Shown piece by piece: positions 1-6,518 of a stretch of DNA of 11,496 nucleotides. The number at the start of each line of letters is the position of its first letter. Positions within the stretch are counted from its first letter, which is position 1. Below the pieces are notes generated by a model that was given only the letters and a program-made list of their open reading frames with translations, was not told the origin of the DNA and did no database searches. Made by a program: the position numbers and the translations under genes. The DNA comes from CAYVUI01 sp964454745 (GTDB lineage: Bacteria; Planctomycetota; Phycisphaerae; Sedimentisphaerales; Anaerohalosphaeraceae): NCBI GenBank assembly GCA_964454745.1, contig CAYVUI010000131.1:1-11496 (forward strand). Reading direction: 5' to 3'.

Positions 1-2122
1 TTTGATGATCAATAATATTACTACCCTCAGTATTGTACAATCTGACTTCCTGTATATCTGCTGCCTGCCGATTTTGGCCTCGAATGTTTTCACGTTCTAT
101 GTTAATTTTCACTGACTTGGTTTTCAGAGGTCTTTCAAATTTCACTTTTATATTCTTTGAATTCGAATCTCGCTCTGAATAAACAACTTTCCATTGCTCT
201 CTATTTATAACTTCAATGCTGAAATCTTGTATTTGATACCCATTATCACGATTGACAAGTTCCAAACCTTGAATAATCGTTTCTTCAGGAAGCTGTATCT
301 CAATCCAATGAGGCATAGGACTTGTATTTGAAGACCAGAAGCCTGAAGGGGTTACAATGTTCCCCACATCATAATTAGAATGGTAAGTCGAATCGGCAAT
401 TACTCTTATATTATCTGTCTCATCGTTAGAAGCACGATAAGAAGTCCGTTTTAAACCCAGCAGACTTAAAAATGGATCATTCGATGAAATCTGGCCATGC
501 TCATCGAACATGCCGCCATGACCAAAAATGATTACCTTCCCCCCTTGGTTAACATACTTGATTATATCTTCTGCCTGTGTGTCCTTTAAAGCCGAACGTT
601 CCGGCAGTATCAAAGTGTCATATGCAGAAAAGTTTCTCGGCCATCCCTTGTCAGCGGCTTTGGGTCGATTTTGAAAAACAGGCCATTGCCCAATGACATG
701 TGTAAGGTATCCTTTATTTTCCAGTGCCATTTGTATTTCCGCAATTTCGTCCCATGCCTCTTTTTCGTAATTGACTTGTTTACCCCAGATATCATCTATC
801 GTGGGCGCAGCTACAGGCTTGCGTTTGTCCTCAGTAAATGTGCCATGTATCAATCCAATATTGCCCCATTGCTCAGATTCATTAAGATATGGTTTTATAT
901 TTTTATACCAGATGCCAATATCTTTAGCCATGTTCATATCAGCCCCGAATGATCCATCATATCCGGGCGTAGTACATATCCAGACATTCGCTCCCTGGCA
1001 TAAGCCCAGGGCAACTAAAGCAATACTCTTCTTGAAAGAAAACATAGGCCCCGGTGCAGGACCACGGTAGGGAGCGTACCATGACTTATTAATTTTCACA
1101 CCAAGCTCTACCGGCCATGGAAGAGCCCGGGCAAACTGCGCTGCCTCTTGAGTTCTGTCATAATGATGACCTTCCCAGCTTAGATAGTCAAGATAAGGTG
1201 AAACATTTCTCGCCCAATAATCCCAGCGAGCAGCAGGACGTGCAGAGGAATTGGCCGTGAACTTGCACGACGGTTTATACTTGGCTGCCAGTTCTTTTGC
1301 TTTCCTTATATAAAGAGCCACACTGCGGCCTTCAAAATCTCTAAACTCTACATTCGAAATTTTCTGCAAAGGTTCAATACGTTCCTCTTCGCCCGGCTTT
1401 CTTTGCTGATTTTGCTGCAAAGATGTATCCGGCCGAAATGCCTTACCATACATCCGCTCAAATGCCTTCTTAACATAAGGATCTAATGTGTTTGTGCGGT
1501 GGTACGGAACATCAAGCCAGATACCATCAACCCTGGGATTATTGGCAAGAATCTCCTGAGTTTGCTTCAAAGCAATCTCACCGAAAGGAGAATGGTTTGT
1601 CTGCATGTTGTGAGGAAAAACTCTTTCGTTAAGTACAATTTTATTACCTTGGGAATCTTTTAAAGCCCATTTTTCGAAGTCAGGGTTGTTATCACAAAAA
1701 GCGTTGTAATAAATAACTAAAGGAAGGTTTTGGTTCTCACAAGCTTCTGATATTTCTTTGAGAAAGTCACGAGGCGACTTGAAATCAGTTGTGCCTGTAT
1801 CGTAAAGGCAATAACCATCAACCCATTTGGCATAGAAGATCAGATATTCCATTCCAGCCTCTTTGAATTGCTTAACCCAATCCGAAGCATCGAAATTAAC
1901 ACCGAGGTTCGCACCCCACTGCTCAATGCTCGGATTTTTTTCATATGGCGCTTTTATAAAGGAGGTCATAAGTCCAAGTGATGGATATTCGTTCCATTCT
2001 TTGTCGCCATAACTTGTTACATCAAAGGTGAAAAGAATTAAAACCACGGATAGATATAATTTGACTCGAGGGTTGTATTGCCATAATCTTTTTTCATTGA
2101 ATATATTTTTTTTGATCACCAT
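1..2122 (-). CDS. GH29-like (alpha-L-fucosidase-like) exported glycoside hydrolase, C-terminus cut by window edge
   Basis: An uninterrupted frame of 707 codons runs from ATG at 2122 off the left edge. Residues about 20-38 form a hydrophobic signal-like segment after an unusually long 20-residue basic N-terminus. Residues 80-140 match the GH29 pattern: W82, F86, A89-G90, Y93, then AKWVDGYCLYDT (98-109), T112-D113 and P117-R-D. The strand DGIWLD (199-204) matches the GH29 nucleophile strand, making D204 the candidate nucleophile. Residues about 418-545 resemble the glutamine-amidotransferase-like trimerisation domain of beta-galactosidases (ILPE, then GGKVIIFG). Residues about 600-700 look like a discoidin-like beta-sandwich. 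Removal of fucose or a similar sugar is inferred, and a hypothetical GHL6-type hydrolase is an alternative. The His-His usual in GH29 is Trp-Val here (100-101). A weak GGTGAT lies 3 bases before the start. The gene is AT-richer than its neighbours and separated by 118 bases, so it may be a separate unit. Confidence 0.8.
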   Translation of the reverse strand, partial: MVIKKNIFNEKRLWQYNPRVKLYLSVVLILFTFDVTSYGDKEWNEYPSLGLMTSFIKAPYEKNPSIEQWGANLGVNFDASDWVKQFKEAGMEYLIFYAKWVDGYCLYDTGTTDFKSPRDFLKEISEACENQNLPLVIYYNAFCDNNPDFEKWALKDSQGNKIVLNERVFPHNMQTNHSPFGEIALKQTQEILANNPRVDGIWLDVPYHRTNTLDPYVKKAFERMYGKAFRPDTSLQQNQQRKPGEEERIEPLQKISNVEFRDFEGRSVALYIRKAKELAAKYKPSCKFTANSSARPAARWDYWARNVSPYLDYLSWEGHHYDRTQEAAQFARALPWPVELGVKINKSWYAPYRGPAPGPMFSFKKSIALVALGLCQGANVWICTTPGYDGSFGADMNMAKDIGIWYKNIKPYLNESEQWGNIGLIHGTFTEDKRKPVAAPTIDDIWGKQVNYEKEAWDEIAEIQMALENKGYLTHVIGQWPVFQNRPKAADKGWPRNFSAYDTLILPERSALKDTQAEDIIKYVNQGGKVIIFGHGGMFDEHGQISSNDPFLSLLGLKRTSYRASNDETDNIRVIADSTYHSNYDVGNIVTPSGFWSSNTSPMPHWIEIQLPEETIIQGLELVNRDNGYQIQDFSIEVINREQWKVVYSERDSNSKNIKVKFERPLKTKSVKINIERENIRGQNRQAADIQEVRLYNTEGSNIIDHQ

Positions 2123-2172
2123 TCTATCACCAATGAATCCAGTTCCATTGCAATTAAGGGAAGTTTTTATAT

Positions 2173-2216
2173 AGGTGTCACTGGTTTATATTGTTTTCCA
2201 GAGGGCAGATACACCT
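2173..2216. other. Imperfect inverted repeat in the 118-base gap before the GH29-like gene
   Basis: AGGTGT at 2173-2178 pairs with ACACCT at 2211-2216. Inside it CTGG (2181-2184) pairs with CCAG (2198-2201) around an AT-rich 13-base loop. The two sides are asymmetric, with 2 unpaired bases on one and 9 on the other, and no U-run follows in the transcribed direction. It could be a weak terminator or messenger-processing site between the LamG gene and the GH29-like gene, or chance. I see no convincing -35/-10 promoter in the gap. Confidence 0.2.
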
Positions 2217-2240
2217 CAAACCAGGTAAATATATTGCATA

Positions 2241-3866
2241 TCAATTGACTGAATTTGTTGTCGAGATGAACATCCATCCTGAAGCAATATCTATGAAATC
2301 CTTGAAGTTGATGATACAATCTCTGTTCGTGTCTCCCGGTGGAATCGGTATGTCGCTTCCGCAGACCGGCTGGAGGTCATATTCGTAAATCTCCTGAATC
2401 TGCTGGATGTCAAGGGCACCGGAAGCATTGTCTTTGCTGCCAAAAATACGAAATTCATCAAAATAGCCCGAAAAGCTGTATGCCCCGGAGGCAAGGAGAT
2501 TCGCTACGGTTAATTCACTATCTTTCTCCTGCAGGGGACCGGCGGACAGGTCGTGTGACTTTACAGACTGGACACCCCCTGCCGTATCAGGGATGGCTTT
2601 ATACCAGTGAACATGACCGGATGAACGGGTACTGTCATAGGTGACGGCGAAGAAGACCCATTGATTCTCCTGGTCAAAGACAATATCCCCATCGACCGGG
2701 GTCCAAAGGTTATTCACGCCGAGAACCATGTGGGAATCATTATCATAACTTCTGAGCATCAGTTGTCCGAGCCTGCCGCAAAAGCCGGTATTGGTTAAAA
2801 GACGGTTTCCCGCGGCGGCGGTATGGAACCATCCACACAAGGTTAAAGACTTCAATCCGTTGAGTGCCTCTTCCACGGGTGTGTTTTCAGTGCCCGGGAT
2901 TCCAAAGTTCACACAACCTGCTGCTTTGCCCATTTGAGCGGCGGAAAGGTCCAGGCCTGTCTTCCTGAGGCCTGTTCCAAATTGAGGCTGAATGCCATCG
3001 ACAAAAGAGACCTGTGCCGTATCGGGCTGGGCAGAGCCATGATTGTTCCAGTCATTCTCAAAAGGCAAATAAACCAGTGCCTCAAAAGGATCGTCAAAAA
3101 CCGGATCAGGCTGTGCGTACTCAAGGTCCAGTGCATGGATCTCTTCGAGCTGGCTCAGTGTCAAAACACCGCTTGAATCGGTTTTGCTGCCGAATAAGCG
3201 AACTTCATCAATCATGCCCTCTACGGCGGTACCAAATTCAATCGGAAAGCTGCTGCTTTGCAGTGCCGCTGCCGGACGGTCGCGGACAATTACTTTCATG
3301 GAGGTCTGATCGATGACCTGCTGATAGTAGATTTCGTTTTGTACAGACTGGGTGCCGTCATAGGTAACCGCGACAAACTGCCATTTCCCCGTAACCCCCC
3401 AGAAGGCCGCTGGTTCAAGGGGACCGTTTACGAGATTGATCGTTTGCCTGGGGCGTCCCCATTGATCCTGGTAGAGGCGTAGGACATAATCCCAGGGACC
3501 GGAATCCGCTCTTCGACTCCAGAGATAAGAGCCGCTATCTGGAAGAGACTCAAATTTTACCCACATGCAAATCGTAAAGGATTGCAGGCCGTTTAGAGCC
3601 TGCTGGAGAGATTGCCCTGCCTGGCCGAGTTTAATTCCGGCGGTTTTTACTTCTGTTAAATCCAATGCATCGGTATTCAGGGCGATTCCCGGAGCAAACT
3701 GAGGCCAGGGAAGGTAGCCCCTTTCGCCCAGGAGACCGTGATTGTCGAGATTTTTCTCGAAGTCCAAATGGATCAGCGGTTCCGGGAAAACTGCCCATAA
3801 CGGCAGGCATAGCATCACCAGTGTTATACCTGTTACAAATTGAATTTTGTTATACATTTCTTTCAC
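2241..3866 (-). CDS. Exported tandem-LamG protein with single C-terminal dockerin-like repeat
   Basis: This 541-residue protein starts at GTG 3866, chosen because AAGAGG sits 5 bases upstream; an in-frame ATG at 3857 is the alternative. A signal peptide covers about residues 5-26 (hydrophobic run ending LWA). Two LamG/concanavalin-type jelly-roll domains follow, about 30-250 and 262-497. They are clear duplicates: each opens with a short LDFE/LPFE strand, has a WQFVAVTYD/WVFFAVTYD strand, and closes with IDEVRLFGSK or FDEFRIFGSK followed by a leucine-rich helix. Residues 511-531 form one dockerin-like calcium loop (D512, N514, D516, D523, then W531). No catalytic domain is visible, so a carbohydrate-binding or surface-attachment role is the likeliest guess. 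It lies 9 bases after the GH-A gene, whose stop codon overlaps this gene's ribosome site, and shares that protein's tail type, so the two are probably made and localised together. Confidence 0.85.
   Translation of the reverse strand: MKEMYNKIQFVTGITLVMLCLPLWAVFPEPLIHLDFEKNLDNHGLLGERGYLPWPQFAPGIALNTDALDLTEVKTAGIKLGQAGQSLQQALNGLQSFTICMWVKFESLPDSGSYLWSRRADSGPWDYVLRLYQDQWGRPRQTINLVNGPLEPAAFWGVTGKWQFVAVTYDGTQSVQNEIYYQQVIDQTSMKVIVRDRPAAALQSSSFPIEFGTAVEGMIDEVRLFGSKTDSSGVLTLSQLEEIHALDLEYAQPDPVFDDPFEALVYLPFENDWNNHGSAQPDTAQVSFVDGIQPQFGTGLRKTGLDLSAAQMGKAAGCVNFGIPGTENTPVEEALNGLKSLTLCGWFHTAAAGNRLLTNTGFCGRLGQLMLRSYDNDSHMVLGVNNLWTPVDGDIVFDQENQWVFFAVTYDSTRSSGHVHWYKAIPDTAGGVQSVKSHDLSAGPLQEKDSELTVANLLASGAYSFSGYFDEFRIFGSKDNASGALDIQQIQEIYEYDLQPVCGSDIPIPPGDTNRDCIINFKDFIDIASGWMFISTTNSVN
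2271..2339 (-). other. Dockerin-like single repeat (LamG protein tail)
   Basis: This segment encodes residues 510-532 of the LamG protein. Calcium-ligand spacing D-x-N-x-D-x-I-x4-D (positions 1, 3, 5, 7 and 12 of an EF-hand-type loop) is followed by I-A-S-G-W. Canonical type I dockerins carry two such repeats; only one is present. Confidence 0.65.
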
Positions 3867-3871
3867 TGATA

Positions 3872-3877
3872 CCTCTT
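3872..3877 (-). promoter_or_regulatory. Ribosome-binding site deciding the GTG start of the LamG protein
   Basis: AAGAGG lies 5 bases before GTG 3866 and 14 bases before the alternative ATG 3857, so the GTG is favoured. The site overlaps the TAA stop of the upstream GH-A gene (3876-3878), which suggests translational coupling. Confidence 0.55.
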
Positions 3878-6383
3878 AGGGTAAATTCTGCATTAACCAG
3901 TTCATTGCGACGATGCCCATATCCGTAAGATCTACCCTGCAATCCTGGTTCAGATCTCCGGGGGGGGAATCAATCCAGTAACTGCTGCACAGGTCCTCAA
4001 GGGACAGGACTCTCCATTCATGGATGCCCCCGGAGTAGCCGCCGCGCAACTGCGCATTGATCCTCAGTTTCGTGGTTGAAACCGGTTCGAACAGTACCTG
4101 ATCGAACTGATCGAGAGTGGCCCAGTATCCTGACGGATTTTCTACATCCTGCCAGGTATTGCCGTCCCAGTACTGGAGATTCCATGATTGCGGACCCCTG
4201 AATTTGTTATAGTCGAGACCAAAGCCATATCTCGGTTCGCTGTCGTCCAGCCAGAATACTTCCGCCCCGGCAACGGTATATTCCCGGTCAAAGTCATACT
4301 GCACCCATTCTGATGTTCCTGTATGGCCTTCCCAGGAAAGTACCGGAAGGGATTCATCAAATGACCACACAGGTTCCCTGAGGTCATTGACGGCTGAAAG
4401 GTCAAACTGGGGATTCAGACAATACGAGGAACCAGTGGCCGCATAAGAAGCGGTTACAACGGAGCGGTAAGCGATATCATCGACAATGATGTCTTTTACT
4501 GCGTATGCATTCTCCGTGCCCTCCGGTGTGATGACGATCAATCCGACCGGATAGAGGCCCAGGGTATGACGGTTTTTCTTTGGGATTACGGGAATTATCG
4601 CCGTATGCGTCTGTCCGGGATTTAAAGTTCCTGTCCAATCATGAGCCTGGAGGTCTTCAAATGTACCGGAGAGATTCTCCACGAATCCAAACGGCCAGAA
4701 TTTGATCTCGACCGGCTGGGCTGAGATATTCGTTGCGGTAAGGGTTACTTCCATCTGGCTGCCTTTGGCAAGGAGCTGATCCGGTGAAAAAGTAACCTGC
4801 GCAAATATCGGGCTGTTTTCGCCGAGTGAACCGCTGACCTCGGTCATCGCATCGAGGGCCGGCTGGGGAACCAAACGTTCATGGTTTCCAAAAGGTTCGT
4901 AGACATAAGAATCCGGCTTGGACCGCAGCCACCCGTACCACCGGTCGCCCATGACACAGGCATAATAATAGGATGCAGGAGTAATTTCGTCCAATTGCGG
5001 CCAGGTATCCCGAATTTGATCCGCCTTAATTTGCTCGTTTCGCTGACCGCCGGGACCGGGCCAGCCCCAGCCAGCGCCATAGCCCATCTGGGTGTTATAG
5101 ACGGGCATTTTCAAACCGGCGGAGATCAGGCCGTACTGGTACTGCCGCATCCGATAGATCGTCCAGTAGGCATTGCCCGCGCGGCCGGGAAACGGATGGC
5201 AGGTTACACCATCCATGTAATCTCCCATACCGTTCCTGAGCATAAACGGCAACCAGACCCCGACCCTTGCACAGAGAACGGTACAGCCTGGGTCAGCGGC
5301 CTTTGCAGCGGTATAGAAATTCTGGAGATAAACCTCGTATTCCTCCATCCACATGGTATTGTCGACTTCACCAAAGGGCCGCCAGGTATCAATGCGGTCT
5401 TTGAAATGGGTAACCAGTTCGGTCACAAAGGCCCGGTAATCCGCAAGGGTAAAAGTCCAGTCCGGCAGCCCCAGTACGGAACATACACCGCCCTGGAAAC
5501 CGTAGGCCTCAAGATCATCGAGCATGTTGTCGAGCTGTTCAAATTCATACACACCTTTGTTTCTCTCGAAAACGGGGGCATCTCCCGGTTCCCAACCTTC
5601 CGTGCCGTGAGAGGGATCCGGATTGCTGCCGCCGCCCCAGTAAACAATGATTTCCATCTTGCGAATGCCCGCGAGATAGTTAAACTTATGGACATTATCC
5701 CTGATGATCTTTGCCTGATTGGAAGGATTTTCGTACTGTCCGGGAAAAACCCACGGCAGTGCCCCGTATTCCATTGGTCCCGGCTCCTGCCATTGCTGTT
5801 CTACATCAGGGGGCATTTGATAGGTTTTAATGTTGATATCCGCGAGATAAATGTCACCCTGAAACTGATCGAGGGTGAGGATAAAATTTGCCTGAGTTGC
5901 CAGTGTACTTTTCTGGTTGGGCCAGCATTTCGGTACGCCCACGACAAAAGAAAGGGGCTGAAGATTCGAGGTATTCTGTATCTCATTAAGCTGGATAATG
6001 TCGATCCGGTTCTGGCCGCTGTCGACAGCATCCATGTTGAGTGCCGCGGTACCCTGAATAAAATCTCCTTTTGCAAGGAGATCGACCTGCCAAAAGTGGG
6101 CTTCATCTCTAAAGGTCAGGGTGGGAAGAGTCAGAGTAAGAACAACTTTTCCGTCTGCAAGCTGATTTGCGGAAACCAGTAGGCAATGCCTGGCTTCTTC
6201 GATGACGGTGGAGAGAGCAATACTGCCCGAAGGCTGCTGCTGGGTAACGGTAAAGCCGCTGGTACCGGAGGCAAAAGCAGACTGGTAGATCACGGCAGCT
6301 TGAAGAAACGGCCCATTTGCTATGAAGACTAAGATAAGGCACAAGAATCCGAATAAACATTTATTGCAGGATTGTTTATGCAC
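3876..6383 (-). CDS. Exported multidomain protein with clan GH-A-like barrel, discoidin-like domain and dockerin-like tail
   Basis: The preferred start is GTG 6383 (835 residues), because AGGAG lies 5 bases upstream and the protein then opens with a compact signal peptide (HKQSCNK, a hydrophobic run, FLQA-A). The same frame could extend to TTG 6422. From the GTG: residues about 30-190 form a beta-sandwich (possibly carbohydrate-binding); about 200-500 a TIM barrel resembling GH39-type clan GH-A enzymes; about 520-640 an Ig-like region; about 650-793 a discoidin (F5/8 C)-like domain; 808-830 a single dockerin-like repeat. Barrel landmarks are WRPFGEVDN, with E339 as candidate acid/base; DGVTCHPFPG; and MPVYNTQMGYG, where the nucleophile is normally Glu but is Gln (Q432). 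Either the enzyme is atypical or it only binds glycans. Substrate unknown. It heads a two-gene unit with the LamG protein and follows a hairpin-containing gap. Confidence 0.8.
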   Translation of the reverse strand: MHKQSCNKCLFGFLCLILVFIANGPFLQAAVIYQSAFASGTSGFTVTQQQPSGSIALSTVIEEARHCLLVSANQLADGKVVLTLTLPTLTFRDEAHFWQVDLLAKGDFIQGTAALNMDAVDSGQNRIDIIQLNEIQNTSNLQPLSFVVGVPKCWPNQKSTLATQANFILTLDQFQGDIYLADINIKTYQMPPDVEQQWQEPGPMEYGALPWVFPGQYENPSNQAKIIRDNVHKFNYLAGIRKMEIIVYWGGGSNPDPSHGTEGWEPGDAPVFERNKGVYEFEQLDNMLDDLEAYGFQGGVCSVLGLPDWTFTLADYRAFVTELVTHFKDRIDTWRPFGEVDNTMWMEEYEVYLQNFYTAAKAADPGCTVLCARVGVWLPFMLRNGMGDYMDGVTCHPFPGRAGNAYWTIYRMRQYQYGLISAGLKMPVYNTQMGYGAGWGWPGPGGQRNEQIKADQIRDTWPQLDEITPASYYYACVMGDRWYGWLRSKPDSYVYEPFGNHERLVPQPALDAMTEVSGSLGENSPIFAQVTFSPDQLLAKGSQMEVTLTATNISAQPVEIKFWPFGFVENLSGTFEDLQAHDWTGTLNPGQTHTAIIPVIPKKNRHTLGLYPVGLIVITPEGTENAYAVKDIIVDDIAYRSVVTASYAATGSSYCLNPQFDLSAVNDLREPVWSFDESLPVLSWEGHTGTSEWVQYDFDREYTVAGAEVFWLDDSEPRYGFGLDYNKFRGPQSWNLQYWDGNTWQDVENPSGYWATLDQFDQVLFEPVSTTKLRINAQLRGGYSGGIHEWRVLSLEDLCSSYWIDSPPGDLNQDCRVDLTDMGIVAMNWLMQNLP
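3894..3962 (-). other. Dockerin-like single repeat (GH-A protein tail)
   Basis: The last residues include PGDLNQDCRVDLTDMGIVAM, then NW: one EF-hand-type loop with Asp, Asn, Asp and a final Asp at positions 1, 3, 5 and 12, followed by a short helix and Trp. It closely parallels the tail of the next protein, including the P-P-G-D entry and the Cys after the third ligand. Confidence 0.65.
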
Positions 6384-6388
6384 GGCAT

Positions 6389-6393
6389 CTCCT
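6389..6393 (-). promoter_or_regulatory. Strong ribosome-binding site (AGGAG) for the GH-A-like gene
   Basis: AGGAG is 5 bases before GTG 6383. No comparable site precedes the longer TTG start at 6422. The GTG start also leaves a normal short signal-peptide N-region, so it is preferred. Confidence 0.65.
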
Positions 6394-6439
6394 AAATTAA
6401 CAACATTACTTATTTTACACAATTATGACCTTTGACTCC

Positions 6440-6493
6440 AGCAAAAAGACAACCCAAATGGGCCTAAATACAGCATTCACAGGCCTTTTTGCT
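6440..6493. terminator. Hairpin element, possible terminator or processing site
   Basis: In the 135-base gap between the sialidase-like gene and the GH-A gene, AGCAAAAAG (6440-6448) is exactly complementary to CTTTTTGCT (6485-6493). Nested inside, GGCCT (6461-6465) pairs with AGGCC (6481-6485). Read on the plus strand, the inner stem is followed directly by five T. Read in the direction of the genes, the T-run comes about 12 bases after the stem, so termination there would be partial at best. It may separate the four-gene right block from the exported-protein block. The rest of the gap (6384-6439 and 6494-6518) shows no clear promoter. Confidence 0.4.
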
Positions 6494-6518
6494 CTTTTCA
6501 TCCTTTCAGTCTGAATGT

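Noticed and set aside
671..1070. Plus-strand and short minus-strand frames in the left 2.1 kb
   Set aside because: The real coding frame is the continuous minus-strand one from 2122 to the left edge, with GH29-like and trimerisation-like motifs. The others overlap it in wrong frames.
2123..2240. A promoter for the GH29-like gene based on TATATA-like sequences in the gap
   Set aside because: The gap is AT-rich and no -35 box sits at a suitable distance, so the match is not better than chance.
4881..6182. A 433-codon open frame on the plus strand
   Set aside because: It lies entirely opposite the GH-A gene, whose protein has clear domains, signal peptide and ribosome site. The plus-strand translation shows no recognisable domain, so it is an antisense shadow.
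6384..6422. Extension of the GH-A protein to a TTG start at 6422
   Set aside because: The 13 extra residues have no ribosome site and lengthen the signal-peptide N-region, whereas GTG 6383 has AGGAG at 5 bases.
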